A stretch of 64,000 nucleotides of DNA from the NCBI RefSeq assembly GCF_018332695.1, contig NZ_BOQN01000002.1:36970-100969 (forward strand). Direction: 5' to 3'. Positions within the stretch are counted from its first letter, which is position 1; every line of letters starts with the position of its first letter. The notes below the pieces were generated by a model, which was not told where the DNA came from, ran no database searches, and saw only the letters and a list, made by a program, of their open reading frames with translations. Shown piece after piece: positions 1-8,547 of the stretch. This DNA comes from Paractinoplanes toevensis. Its GTDB lineage: Bacteria; Actinomycetota; Actinomycetes; Mycobacteriales; Micromonosporaceae. A program made the position numbers and the translations under genes.

Positions 1-176
1 GGCACCGGCGGCAGGTCGACGATCCCCAGCCGCGACCGCTCCCGACCGGCCGCCGCCCGAAGGACCCGGCGGGTGAACGGCGCGAGCAGCAGGGCGGCCA
101 GGGCCAGCCCGGAGGTGCCGAGGCCGCCCAGCACGCACCGAAACGCGCGCCACCGCGAGACGAGATAGGCGCGCAA
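1..176 (-). CDS. Partial CDS, membrane-anchored protein (3' end outside window)
   Basis: Reading leftward from the stop of the cyclase gene, an open frame runs to the window edge. A TTG (176-174) follows that TAG directly, and GTG codons further in are alternative starts. The visible part (about 58 residues) has basic residues, one hydrophobic segment of about 20 residues (LGGLGTSGLALAALLLAPF) and then a basic stretch, as in a single membrane anchor or the first span of a larger protein. It would be the last gene of the kinase-regulator-cyclase operon. The family cannot be named from this fragment. Confidence 0.4.
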   Translation of the reverse strand, partial: MRAYLVSRWRAFRCVLGGLGTSGLALAALLLAPFTRRVLRAAAGRERSRLGIVDLPPV

Positions 177-965
177 CTACAGAGCCATTACGCGGGCCTG
201 GCCGCCGGAGCCGCCCTCGTACGGGATGAGGCCGACGACGATGGTGGCGCCGTGCCGCGGGAGGCGGTCGAGGTTGGCCAGGTTTTCCAAGCCGTAGCGG
301 TCGGCGCCGAGCAGGGCCAGGTGGGTGTCGAAGGTTTCCGACGGGCCGTGGTCGATGCTGAGGGTGTCGACGCCGAGGCTGCGGATCCGGCGTTTGCGCA
401 GCAGCCATTCGCAGGCGTCCACGCCGAAGCCGGGGAAGTGCAGGGTGCCGGCCGCGTCGACGCCGCGGTAGGCGGGTGCGTTGCCGATCTTCGCGCCCCA
501 GCCGGAGTACATCAGAACGGCGGCGTCGTCCGGGATGCGGCCGTGCCGGCGCTCGTGGGCCCGGATGTCGTCGACCGTGACGACCGTGTCGGCGTCGCGG
601 GCGGCCCGGGCGGCGATGTCGATGACGACGGCCGGCACGATCAGCTCGGACGGCCGCAGCTCGACCGATGTGCGGCCGCCCTTGGCGAAGTGGCAGGGCG
701 CGTCGACGTGCGTGCCGATGTGCTCGATGAGTCGCCATTCCTGCATGTAGTAGCCGTCGTCCTCGATGGTGGCGACGGTGCGGCGGGTCGGTTCCTCGCC
801 GGGTGAGAACGGCGGGATCGTCGTGGTGAGCGGATGGGTGAGGTCGAGCGGCCCGCGCCGGCCGCTCGCCTGGGCGGGGGCGGGAAGCGCGACGGCGGTG
901 GCTACGCCGGCGGCGCCGAAGAGCGCGGCGCGGCGGGTGACGGTGGCGCTGTGGTTGATACACAT
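177..965 (-). CDS. TAT-exported cyclase family protein
   Basis: A 262-residue member of the metal-dependent cyclase family (Cyclase, PF04199), related to kynurenine formamidase. The hallmark HIGTHVDAPCH metal-binding motif lies at residues 82-92, and a second conserved stretch (GVDTLSIDHG) lies in the C-terminal half. The N-terminus has a twin-arginine-type leader (TRRAALFGAAGVATA, then an Ala/Pro-rich cleavage region near residue 33), so the enzyme probably acts outside the membrane. Family members hydrolyse amide or ester bonds or cyclise small acids; the substrate here is unknown. ATG start with AGGA 7 nt upstream. It begins 16 nt after the response regulator stop, so it is probably in the same operon. 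Confidence 0.85.
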   Translation of the reverse strand: MCINHSATVTRRAALFGAAGVATAVALPAPAQASGRRGPLDLTHPLTTTIPPFSPGEEPTRRTVATIEDDGYYMQEWRLIEHIGTHVDAPCHFAKGGRTSVELRPSELIVPAVVIDIAARAARDADTVVTVDDIRAHERRHGRIPDDAAVLMYSGWGAKIGNAPAYRGVDAAGTLHFPGFGVDACEWLLRKRRIRSLGVDTLSIDHGPSETFDTHLALLGADRYGLENLANLDRLPRHGATIVVGLIPYEGGSGGQARVMAL

Positions 966-981
966 TGGCTCATCCTGCCTG

Positions 982-1638
982 TCAGATCCCGGCGTCGTGG
1001 ACCAGAAGTGCGAGCTGCACCCGGTTGTCCAGGTCGAGTTTGGTCAGTAGGCGCGACACGTGTGCCTTGACGGTCGGCACGCCCATGCCGAGCTCGGCGC
1101 CGATCTGCCCGTTCGACAGCCCGCGGGCGACGGCCGACGCCACCTCACGTTCGCGGCCGGTCGCGCGGTCGAGCAGGGCGGCCGCGCTGGTCCGGCGATC
1201 GTGCGCGACCGGGTCGGCCACCTGCTCGATGAGCCGGCGGGTCACCGCGGGGCTGAGGATCGGCTCGCCGGCCGCGACCCGGCGGACGGCGTCGAGCAGT
1301 TCCCGTGGCGGGGCGTCCTTGAGGAGAAAACCGCTGGCGCCGGCGCGCAGCGCCCGAAGGACGTACGCGTCGGCATGGAAGGTCGTCAGCATGACGACGT
1401 ACGGACATCGCGCCCGCGCGGACAGCCGTTCCATCGCCGCCAGCCCGTCGACCCGGGGCATCCGCACGTCGAGCAGCACCACGTCCGGATGGTGGGCGTC
1501 GACCAGGCCGGGCACGTCGGCCCCGTCCGCCCCCTCGGCCACGATCTCCAGATCGGTGGCGCCGGCGAACAGCAGCCGCAGGCCACTGCGCACGAGCGGA
1601 TCGTCGTCGACGACGGCCACCCGGACCGGCCGGGTCAC
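982..1638 (-). CDS. NarL/LuxR-family response regulator
   Basis: A 218-residue two-component response regulator. Receiver domain: acidic pocket VVDDD near residues 10-13, phospho-acceptor Asp57 (VVLLDVRMP), conserved Thr in LTTFH and Lys107 (FLLKDAP). A GerE/LuxR helix-turn-helix occupies about residues 155-215 (GREREVASAVARGLSNGQI, then VPTVKAHVSRLL). I chose the GTG at 1638 because it overlaps the kinase stop (GTGA); upstream in-frame codons would run into the kinase gene. It is the partner of the kinase at 1635-2735, and the cyclase downstream is a plausible target or co-regulated gene. Confidence 0.92.
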   Translation of the reverse strand: MTRPVRVAVVDDDPLVRSGLRLLFAGATDLEIVAEGADGADVPGLVDAHHPDVVLLDVRMPRVDGLAAMERLSARARCPYVVMLTTFHADAYVLRALRAGASGFLLKDAPPRELLDAVRRVAAGEPILSPAVTRRLIEQVADPVAHDRRTSAAALLDRATGREREVASAVARGLSNGQIGAELGMGVPTVKAHVSRLLTKLDLDNRVQLALLVHDAGI

Positions 1639-2735
1639 GCCAGCCACGGCAGCAGCACCTCGAGGCGGAACCACCCGTCCACGGTGTCCCGCACCAGCCG
1701 GCCACCGGCCAGCTCGACCCGTTCGGCGACACCGACGAGTCCGAGCCCGCTGCCCGGCACCGACCCGGACCGGACCGAGAACGGGTTGCTGACCGAGATC
1801 CGCAGCCCCTCCCCCGGCCCGCCGTCGAGCACCAGCCGCACCGGGCGGCCGGGGGCGTGCTTGCGCGCGTTGGTCAGCGCCTCCTGCACCACCCGGTAGG
1901 CGACCCGGCCGGCGGCCCCCGGCGGCGCGGTGGCGAGGCGGTCGTCGAAATCCACCTCGCTGCCGCAGCGATGGGCGTCGGCCACCAGATCGCGCACCTC
2001 GGCCAGGCCGGGCTGGGGCGGCTCCGGCTCGTCGCGCAGCACCCCGATGACCGAGCGCAGCTCGTCGAGGGCCTCGTGCGCGCCGGTCTGCACCACCCCC
2101 GCCGCGAGATGCACCTCGGCCGGCAGGGCCGGGTGCAGTTCCAGCGCACCGGCCTGCAGGCTGATCATCGACAGGCGGTGGGCCAGCACGTCGTGCATCT
2201 CGCGGGCGATCCGGTCCCGCTCGTCGCGCCGGGCCCCGGCGATCCGGGCCGCCTGCTCGGCCTCGGCCCGGTCGGCGCGCTCACCGAGGTGGTCGATCAG
2301 CGCCTGCCGCTCCCGCGCGTAGAGCCCCCAGCCCACCGCGGCCGACACCAGCACACCGCGCACGACGAGATCGGTCCACAGCGAATGCCGCGGGTCCGGC
2401 TGCATCAGCAGGTAGACCGGGATGGTCGCCAGATAACCCAGGGCAAAACCGAGAGCAACCAGAAACGTACGGCGTAGAGCCAGCCCGAAGACAGCGCCCA
2501 GGACCGCCCCGCTGGCCATGACCGAAACGGCACTGAGGGGTACGACCACCGCCGCCAACCCCAACGGCCACCGCCGCCGCAGCACCAGCCCGAAGCAGGC
2601 GAGCACGCCGACCGCGACGTCCGCCTGCCACGGCACCAGCCCCGGCACCTCCCCGGTCGGGTCCCCGACGACGACCAGAAGCGCGCCGAGGCCAAGCGCG
2701 CCGCCGACCGCGACGACGTCCCGGACACCGTTCAC
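1635..2735 (-). CDS. DesK-type sensor histidine kinase
   Basis: 366 residues. The N-terminal half has four to six hydrophobic segments (to about residue 140), then a short coiled region, a HisKA_3 dimerisation domain with phospho-acceptor His181 (IAREMHDVLAHRL), and a HATPase_c domain with N-box Asn289 (QEALTNARKHA) and G-box GSGLGL at 328-333. This is the common actinobacterial architecture in which the signal is sensed in or near the membrane. GTG start at 2735, with a TAGCCT element ending 6 nt upstream and no Shine-Dalgarno. Translationally coupled to its regulator by GTGA. Divergent from the small permease-like gene at 2842, a typical position for a target gene. Confidence 0.92.
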   Translation of the reverse strand: MNGVRDVVAVGGALGLGALLVVVGDPTGEVPGLVPWQADVAVGVLACFGLVLRRRWPLGLAAVVVPLSAVSVMASGAVLGAVFGLALRRTFLVALGFALGYLATIPVYLLMQPDPRHSLWTDLVVRGVLVSAAVGWGLYARERQALIDHLGERADRAEAEQAARIAGARRDERDRIAREMHDVLAHRLSMISLQAGALELHPALPAEVHLAAGVVQTGAHEALDELRSVIGVLRDEPEPPQPGLAEVRDLVADAHRCGSEVDFDDRLATAPPGAAGRVAYRVVQEALTNARKHAPGRPVRLVLDGGPGEGLRISVSNPFSVRSGSVPGSGLGLVGVAERVELAGGRLVRDTVDGWFRLEVLLPWLA

Positions 2736-2741
2736 GAGCTC

Positions 2742-2747
2742 AGGCTA
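2742..2747 (-). promoter_or_regulatory. Leaderless -10 element (TAGCCT) for the histidine kinase
   Basis: TAGCCT ends exactly 6 nt before the GTG of the kinase, and no AGGAGG-like sequence precedes the start. This is the arrangement of a leaderless actinobacterial transcript, seen at many other starts here. Confidence 0.5.
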
Positions 2748-2841
2748 ACCGGAGCGACCGGCGCGCGGCCCCTACCAAAGTAGGGGGTGCCGGTGACCTT
2801 CCGCCGACGACAGGACATCGCCCACCGCCCACCCTGTCCGC

Positions 2842-3528
2842 ATGACATCCACCGAGACCCCGGCCCAGCGCTCACTGCTCTCCCGACGCACCACCCTGTT
2901 GGCCGCCGCGACCGTCCTGGTCGGAGCCGCGGCGGCCGGGCTGACCGCCCGCTCGGACACCGGCTTCCGCGACGTCCTGGAGCCCGTCCAGATCGCGATG
3001 TCGGTCCTGGTCCCGTTCTTCGGCGTGCTCGCCGTAACCGGCCTGCACGGCCCCCCGGCGCCTCGGCCGGACGCGGATCGGCGGCTCACACCGCGACTGG
3101 TCACCGCCGTGGGGCTCGCGGCCGGCTTCGCGCTGTCCGGTGTGCTGCTGGCCGCGGTGGCGACCGGGCTGGCCGGCGGCGGGTGGCCGCCCGCCTCGCG
3201 GACCGCCGCCTTGCTGGTGGGAGCCGTGCTCGTCCAGGTCATCGCGCAGTTGGTCGGCACCGGGTGCGGGCTGCTGCTGCGGCGTCCCGGCGTCGCCATG
3301 GCCGCGACCATCGTCGTGCCGATGGGCGTGACCGGCCTGCTGGGCGCGATCGACTCCGGCGGCGGCCTGGTGCGATGGTTCACCCCCTACGGCAACGCCC
3401 AGGCGCTGCTCGCGGGTGAGCCGACCGCGGCGCTAGGCGTGGTCGTGCTGCTGTGGTGCGTCACTCCCAACGTGGTCGGGGCGGTCAGCCGGGCACGGCC
3501 TCACCGGGCCGTACCGGATCGGGCCTGA
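2842..3528 (+). CDS. Integral membrane protein, ABC-2 permease-like
   Basis: 228 residues with about six hydrophobic segments and a short cytoplasmic N-terminus. The layout resembles actinobacterial ABC-2-type permeases or bacitracin/lantibiotic-type membrane subunits found next to two-component systems, but no ATPase gene adjoins it. ATG start; the 6 nt before it are preceded by CACCCT, a weak -10. It is transcribed away from the kinase/regulator pair across a 106-bp gap and may be their target. Its 3' end overlaps the opposite-strand gene at 3485-5626 by 44 bp. Function is not established. Confidence 0.7.
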   Translation: MTSTETPAQRSLLSRRTTLLAAATVLVGAAAAGLTARSDTGFRDVLEPVQIAMSVLVPFFGVLAVTGLHGPPAPRPDADRRLTPRLVTAVGLAAGFALSGVLLAAVATGLAGGGWPPASRTAALLVGAVLVQVIAQLVGTGCGLLLRRPGVAMAATIVVPMGVTGLLGAIDSGGGLVRWFTPYGNAQALLAGEPTAALGVVVLLWCVTPNVVGAVSRARPHRAVPDRA

Positions 3529-5626
3529 CCGGATCGGGGGCCGGCCACGGGCCGGGCCGGTGACCCCGGCCCGGCAACCCGTCCAGGCGTGCCGCCACCA
3601 GCGCCGCGACCGCTGCCATCAACAGCGCCGCACCCGGGACGATGGACAGACCGTCGGCCGGATAGCCGCGTCCTTCGGTCGCGAACAGCAGGTTGGGCAC
3701 GATCTGCCCGAGGAACAGCGCGGCCACCAGGAGCAGCACGGTCCCGGGCAGCGCGGCGAGCACGAGCAGGGTCCACACGGCCGCGGTGCGGCCACGTCGC
3801 CGTTCCCGGTGCCGGCGCAGCAGCGCGACGACCAGGACCGCCAGCGGCAGCCCGGCCAGCGCCCCGAAGGACGCGTTACCGGTGTCCTCGGAGTCCACCG
3901 ACACCGGCGCCAAGCCGGCCGCGACAACCACCGCCACCGGCAGCACGACCAGCGCGACCGCTGCCCAGGTCGGAACCCGGCGCCGACTGAGCGCCATCGC
4001 CGGAATCGCCGCGAGCAGCACCCCGAGGACCGCCAGCCCGGTCGTGGTGAGCGTCAGCCCGGCCGGCAGAAACGGGTGGTTGACGCCCGGCGTGCCCTGC
4101 GTCAGCAGCAGGGGGGCGCAGGCCGCCGCCACCACCCCAGCCGCCGCGACCCGGCGGCGAGCAACCCGGGCAACCGCCCCGGCGCCAATCCCGGACCCGC
4201 CCGTCCCCGGGACCGCGCCGAACCCAGACCCGCCCATCCCGGGTGCGGCGCCCGACTGCGTGCCGGCGAGAGGGCCCCGGGCGACCAGCCAGGCCACGAG
4301 GACGACCAGGCCGCCGATGAGCAGTGCCAGCCGCAGGCCGCCCGCGCCGGCCGCGCCGGCCCGGACGAGCACGCCGTTCGCGACGACCAGCGCCGCGGCC
4401 AGCACGAGCGCGGCGGCGAGGGCACGCCGCCGGGCGGCGGTGGCGATCAGCATGGCCAGCGCCGCGAGGAGGATCGCGCCCCAGCGCAGCTCCGCCACCC
4501 ACAGATAGATCTCGCCGTCGCCGCCCGGCATCGGCGCGGTCGCGGAAACGCCCGGCATGGCCGGGCTGAGGATCGTCAGCGTGTAGGCCCAGCCGATCAC
4601 GGCAAGCGCGACGCACGAGGCCCCGACCCCGACCACGACGGGCATCCGGCGCGCCAAATCCGGTCCCACCCCCGTCTCGGCCCCGGCGACCCCAGCGGCC
4701 CCAGCCCCGGCGGCCCCAGCCGCAGCAAAGTCGAACGCCGGGCCGGGCAGCGGGCGCAGGGCGGCGATCCCGAATGCCAGCGCCAGCACCCCGAACGCGG
4801 TCAGCGTGATGGCCCACGGCCCCAGGTAGTAGAAGGCACGGCCGCTCAGCCCGTCCTCGATCACCGTGTATTCCGGCGTGGGCGACCCGGCCAGCAGCGA
4901 TGCCGCGGCAGCGCGCAGCCCACCGGACAGACCGTCCCGGCTGGACAGCACCATCGGCAGCGTGGCGGCCATCGCGCCGGCGGCGCTGATCAGGGGCACG
5001 GCGAGCAGAGCCCGGCGCCGGCCCCGGACCACGGCGACGCCGAGCGCCGCCATGGCGGGCACCCAGACCAGCAGCCCGATCGACAGGCTGAGGAGGTAGA
5101 AGGGGTCCTGGTCGACGAGGGCCGGGATCAGCATGGCCGAGGCGATCAGCGGCGGGGCGAACGCGGCCGAGGTGGCCGTACCCAGACGCCCGGCCGGTTC
5201 GAGCGGCATCCGGCGGCCGAGCCACCACCCGGCGAGCAGGCACCACGCCCCGGTGACGAGCCCTTCGGCCAGGGCGGGCAGCCAGGTCATCGCGTACGGC
5301 TCGAATCCGAAGGCCGAGAACAGCAGAGAGGTCAGCGAACCGGCGAGCTGTCCCGCCGCGAGCGTCAGCAGAGCGGCGAGGACGAGTGCCGCGGCCGGCG
5401 CGAGCGGCCCGGTGGTCTCGGCCCAGCCGCGCGGCGCACCGGTGCGGTCCCGCAGCGGCGGCGAGGTGAGCAGGCTCAGCGCGTAGCCGAGGCCGCGCCG
5501 CCGGCCGCCGGGCTCGGCCTCGATCGCGGCCAGTTCGGCGTGCCACTCGCGGGCCATCTCGTCGCGGATCTCGGCCGGCCAGCGCCGCGCCGCCGCGTCG
5601 AGGCACCAGCGGGCGAGGGCGCTCAT
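3485..5626 (-). CDS. Large polytopic membrane protein paired with PadR regulator
   Basis: 713 residues. A cytoplasmic N-terminal helix region (residues 1-50, rich in Trp/Arg/Glu: EIRDEMAREWHAELAAIEAE) resembles the short 'permease prefix' of actinobacterial membrane proteins that sit beside PadR genes. At least a dozen hydrophobic segments follow, with an Ala/Gly-rich low-complexity linker in the middle, and the tail is Pro/Arg-rich. I recognise no catalytic motif. The ATG at 5626 overlaps the PadR stop (ATGA) and begins a conserved-looking N-terminus; the frame stays open upstream only as a shadow of PadR and the hydrolase. Probably controlled by that PadR protein. Confidence 0.75.
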   Translation of the reverse strand: MSALARWCLDAAARRWPAEIRDEMAREWHAELAAIEAEPGGRRRGLGYALSLLTSPPLRDRTGAPRGWAETTGPLAPAAALVLAALLTLAAGQLAGSLTSLLFSAFGFEPYAMTWLPALAEGLVTGAWCLLAGWWLGRRMPLEPAGRLGTATSAAFAPPLIASAMLIPALVDQDPFYLLSLSIGLLVWVPAMAALGVAVVRGRRRALLAVPLISAAGAMAATLPMVLSSRDGLSGGLRAAAASLLAGSPTPEYTVIEDGLSGRAFYYLGPWAITLTAFGVLALAFGIAALRPLPGPAFDFAAAGAAGAGAAGVAGAETGVGPDLARRMPVVVGVGASCVALAVIGWAYTLTILSPAMPGVSATAPMPGGDGEIYLWVAELRWGAILLAALAMLIATAARRRALAAALVLAAALVVANGVLVRAGAAGAGGLRLALLIGGLVVLVAWLVARGPLAGTQSGAAPGMGGSGFGAVPGTGGSGIGAGAVARVARRRVAAAGVVAAACAPLLLTQGTPGVNHPFLPAGLTLTTTGLAVLGVLLAAIPAMALSRRRVPTWAAVALVVLPVAVVVAAGLAPVSVDSEDTGNASFGALAGLPLAVLVVALLRRHRERRRGRTAAVWTLLVLAALPGTVLLLVAALFLGQIVPNLLFATEGRGYPADGLSIVPGAALLMAAVAALVAARLDGLPGRGHRPGPWPAPDPVRPDPVRPGEAVPG

Positions 5627-5952
5627 GCGGTCCTCGGTTTCGGGGCCGTGCCGTACGCCCGGTCGAGCTGCTGCCGCAGCGCGGCGATCTCGGTGCGCGC
5701 CGAGATGAGCCCGTCGGGGGTGAGCCGGTAATACCGGCGGGGCGGGCGGCCGGCGGCCACCGGGTCGAGCTCTTCCCACACCGCCTCGACCCAGCCGGCG
5801 TCCTGCAACCGCAGCAGGATCGGGTAGAGCGTGCCGCTGGGATGGCCGGTGGCCCGCATCAGGTCGAGACCGTAGCGGTCGGCGGTGGGGTCGGCGAGGA
5901 AGGCGGCGAGCACTTTGGACACAGCCGCGGTGACCCGCACGGGCGTCGTCAT
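5623..5952 (-). CDS. PadR-family transcriptional regulator
   Basis: 109 residues, the size of small (subfamily-2) PadR regulators. It is a winged helix with the typical YGLDLMRATGHPSGTLYPIL recognition-helix region followed by a wing (RRYYRLTPDG) and a C-terminal dimerisation helix. PadR proteins repress the adjacent transporter or membrane gene and are usually released by a toxic small molecule or phenolic. The ATG has TAGGGT ending 6 nt upstream, so translation is probably leaderless. Coupled by ATGA to the 713-residue membrane protein, its likely target. Confidence 0.9.
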   Translation of the reverse strand: MTTPVRVTAAVSKVLAAFLADPTADRYGLDLMRATGHPSGTLYPILLRLQDAGWVEAVWEELDPVAAGRPPRRYYRLTPDGLISARTEIAALRQQLDRAYGTAPKPRTA

Positions 5953-5958
5953 GCGGCC

Positions 5959-5964
5959 ACCCTA
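5959..5964 (-). promoter_or_regulatory. Leaderless -10 element (TAGGGT) for padR
   Basis: TAGGGT followed by 6 nt and the ATG; no Shine-Dalgarno. It places a promoter in the 32-bp gap after the hydrolase gene, so padR plus the membrane gene can be transcribed apart from the siderophore operon. Confidence 0.5.
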
Positions 5965-5984
5965 GCCGACCCTCGCTCGGTTTT

Positions 5985-6749
5985 CTACATAGGGTCCAGG
6001 CAGCGGATAATCTCGTCGGCAACCAGCTGGGGATCGGTGAACATGATGTTGTGCCCGGCCCCGGCGGCGACGACCAGGCGCCCGCCGGAAAGAGTGTGGG
6101 CCGCAGAGCCCGCCGAGATGATGGTGACGGGAAGATCGCCGAGATCCGGCGGATCGGCGCGCAGCGACGCCAGGCCGGGCAGGAATTGGCGGACCTCGGC
6201 GGAGAGGGCCCGCGCCGCGCGCCGGCCGAAGTTCTCGTCGCGGAACCGGGCGTAGCGGTCGGCCGGCAGGGCCCGGCCGATGCGGGCCGCGGCCCGATAA
6301 ACCCCGACCGCGGCGAGCGTACGGGTGAGCGGCCCGGCAACCGCCATCCGCCGTCGCGTGGCCGCGGTGAAGAAGTCGTCGTCGTGCTCGTCGGAGGGGT
6401 CGACGAGGACCAGAGCCCGCACGTCGGCGATCCGGCGCGAGGCCACCAGCCGCACGATCGGCCCGCCCCAGCTGTGCCCGACCAGCACGACCGGTCCGGG
6501 CACGGAGAGCAGCAGCGCACCGAGATCGTCGGCCAGCGCGGCCAGCGTGCGGGGCCGCGGGCCGTCGTCACTGGCCCCGATGCCGGCCCGGTCGTAGACC
6601 ACGGTGCGGGCGTGCGCGGCGACGAGCGGAGTCACCAGACCCCAGCACACCGCCGACATGCCGAGCCCCGCCTCGAACACGACGGTGACGCCGCCCGCAC
6701 CCGCGGTGCGCAGGTGCAGGCGGCGGCCGCCGAGGTCGATAAAACTCAA
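5985..6749 (-). CDS. Alpha/beta hydrolase, end of siderophore-uptake operon
   Basis: 254 residues, a cytoplasmic single-domain alpha/beta hydrolase with no signal peptide. Nucleophile elbow GHSWGG with Ser93, probable acid Asp117 (LVLVDPSDE) and catalytic His233 (GAGHNIMF). The start overlaps the stop of the siderophore-binding lipoprotein as TTGA (TTG at 6749), so it appears translationally coupled to iron uptake. Some siderophore operons carry esterases that cleave the imported siderophore; that role is an inference from position. A general esterase or haloperoxidase-like hydrolase is equally compatible with the sequence. Confidence 0.85.
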   Translation of the reverse strand: MSFIDLGGRRLHLRTAGAGGVTVVFEAGLGMSAVCWGLVTPLVAAHARTVVYDRAGIGASDDGPRPRTLAALADDLGALLLSVPGPVVLVGHSWGGPIVRLVASRRIADVRALVLVDPSDEHDDDFFTAATRRRMAVAGPLTRTLAAVGVYRAAARIGRALPADRYARFRDENFGRRAARALSAEVRQFLPGLASLRADPPDLGDLPVTIISAGSAAHTLSGGRLVVAAGAGHNIMFTDPQLVADEIIRCLDPM

Positions 6750-7753
6750 CTGAGCTTCTTGGCGCTCTTCAGCTCACCGGCCAGCTCGTTGTAGATCTTC
6801 GCGTACGACTGGTACGAGTACGGCGCGGCCGCGTACCACGGGTAGACCTGGCCGGCCTTGACGGCGGGCAGGTTGGCCCAGGTCGGAACCTTCGCGAGGT
6901 CGGCCTTCGAGGCGTCGTAGGTGCGCGCGTCGACCAGGATGACGTCGGCGTCCTTGAAGTCGACCGCCTTCTCCCAGCTGAACTGCGCGAAGACCTCGTT
7001 CTTCGGGTTGGGCGGGCTGATCACGTCGAGGCCGGCGTTCTTCAGGGTGTTGCCCTCGGGCAGCTGCGCCGGGTCCGCGACGTAGAGGCTGTCGGTGCCG
7101 GGCGACATGATGGCGACCTTCAGGCCGGAGGTCTTGGCGGCCTCACCGACGGCGGTGAGGGCGGACTCGTAGTCGGTCTTCGCGGTGGTCAGCGCGGCAC
7201 CCTTGGTGTCGGCGCCGAGCTTGCCGGCCAGGTCGACCATGGTCGAGATGGCCTCGTCGGTGGTCTTGTAGTTGCCGGGCACGGCGAGGCCGGGCGCGAG
7301 GCTGAGGATCTTCTCGGACTGGGCGGCCGGGACGTACCACAGCGCCTTGTTGTCGAACGTGTAGTCGACGAGCAGCTGCGGGTTCATCAGGGCGTACTTC
7401 TCGGTGTCGAACTCACCGTAGGTGCTGCCGACGACCGTGACCTTGCTCAGGTCGAGCGAGCCGGCCTGATAGCTGAGTTTGCCCGCGGCGTCCGGCTTGA
7501 GCTCGCCGTACGCTCCCTTGACCTGGAATCCGGCGTCCCACAACGCGGCCGCGACGCTGCTCTGCGCGACCACCGTGGTCGGCGTCTGGTCGAGCTTGAT
7601 GTCCTTGCCGAGGGCGTCCTTGTATTCGAACGGCCCCGACGCGGTGGCGCTCGCGGCGGGCTCGGCGGAGTCGTCGCCGCCGCAGGCGGTGAGGGCGAGC
7701 GACACGGTCACCGCGAGGGCGGCGCCGGCCAGGCGGGTCAATCGGCTGTTCAA
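6746..7753 (-). CDS. Ferric-siderophore ABC transporter, substrate-binding lipoprotein
   Basis: 335 residues. Lipoprotein signal with lipobox LTAC (SLALTACGGDDS), then a Ser/Ala linker and a periplasmic-binding-protein class III fold (FecB/FepB type). It captures the ferric siderophore outside the membrane and delivers it to the two permeases upstream in the operon. I chose TTG at 7753: an AAAGGA sequence lies 5-6 nt upstream, it overlaps the ATPase stop (TTGA), and it gives a standard-length leader. Expected to be induced under iron limitation through the iron box at the head of the operon. Confidence 0.92.
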   Translation of the reverse strand: MNSRLTRLAGAALAVTVSLALTACGGDDSAEPAASATASGPFEYKDALGKDIKLDQTPTTVVAQSSVAAALWDAGFQVKGAYGELKPDAAGKLSYQAGSLDLSKVTVVGSTYGEFDTEKYALMNPQLLVDYTFDNKALWYVPAAQSEKILSLAPGLAVPGNYKTTDEAISTMVDLAGKLGADTKGAALTTAKTDYESALTAVGEAAKTSGLKVAIMSPGTDSLYVADPAQLPEGNTLKNAGLDVISPPNPKNEVFAQFSWEKAVDFKDADVILVDARTYDASKADLAKVPTWANLPAVKAGQVYPWYAAAPYSYQSYAKIYNELAGELKSAKKLS

Positions 7754-8547
7754 GAGGTTTCCTTTCCGGGGTGGTGCCGCGGAATGACCAGGGGCGTGTT
7801 CGACTCCGGGTCGGTGATGATGCGGCAGGGCAGTCCGAAGACCAGCTCGATGAGCTCGGGGGTGATGATCGTGGTGGGGTCGCCCTCCGCCACGATCGCG
7901 CCGTCCTTCATGGCCACCAGGTGGGTGGCGTAACGGGCGGCGAGGTTCAGGTCGTGCAGGACGGCCACCAGGGTGGAGCCCCGCTCGGCGCGCAGCCGGG
8001 CGCACAGGTCGAGCACCTCGATCTGGTGGGCGATGTCCAGGTAGGTGGTGGGCTCGTCGAGCAGCAGGATGCCGGTCTCCTGGGCGAGGGCCATCGCGAG
8101 CCAGACGCGTTGCCGCTGGCCGCCGGAGAGCTCGTCGAACGGCCGCGAGGCGAGGTCGGCGGTGCCGGTCATCTCCAGTGCCGCGGTAACCGCGGCCTGG
8201 TCGGCCGGTGACCACTGGCGCAGCAGCGACTGGTGCGGATAGCGCCCGCGGGCGACCAGGTCGGCGACGCTGATCGACTCGGGTGCGGTCTGGGACTGCG
8301 GAAGCAGCCCGAGCCGCCGCGCCACCTCCTTGGCGGGGTGGTCATGGATGGCCTTCCCGTCCAGCACGACCGCGCCGGTTTCCGGTTTGAGCAGGCGGGC
8401 GAGCCCGCGCAGCAGCGTCGACTTGCCGCAGCCGTTGGCGCCGACGATGGCGGTGAACGAGCCGTCCGGGACGACCAGGTCGAGGTCGTGCACGATGCGG
8501 GTGCCGTCGTAGCCGAGCGCGACGTTCTCCGCGCGTAACCGCGTCAT
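7750..8547 (-). CDS. Ferric-siderophore ABC transporter, ATP-binding protein
   Basis: 265 residues, FecE/FepC family. Walker A GANGCGKST at 36-44, Q-loop near LLPQSQ (81-86), ABC signature LSGGQ at 140-144, Walker B LLLDEP (161-166) and H-loop VLHDLN. It energises import through the two FecCD permeases. The ATG at 8547 overlaps the permease stop (ATGA) and has AAAGGA upstream; the frame is open further upstream only as a shadow of the permease gene. Coupled by TTGA to the binding protein. Confidence 0.95.
   Translation of the reverse strand: MTRLRAENVALGYDGTRIVHDLDLVVPDGSFTAIVGANGCGKSTLLRGLARLLKPETGAVVLDGKAIHDHPAKEVARRLGLLPQSQTAPESISVADLVARGRYPHQSLLRQWSPADQAAVTAALEMTGTADLASRPFDELSGGQRQRVWLAMALAQETGILLLDEPTTYLDIAHQIEVLDLCARLRAERGSTLVAVLHDLNLAARYATHLVAMKDGAIVAEGDPTTIITPELIELVFGLPCRIITDPESNTPLVIPRHHPGKETS

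Noticed and set aside
3560..5731. Long plus-strand frame opposite the 713-residue membrane protein
   Set aside because: Extremely Gln/Arg/Gly/His-rich, no transmembrane or domain pattern; the minus frame has regular hydrophobic segments and is coupled to padR.
3485..6571. Single 1028-codon frame that would fuse the hydrolase region and the membrane protein
   Set aside because: The upstream part is out of frame with the real hydrolase and PadR; the ATGA overlap at 5626 marks the true start.
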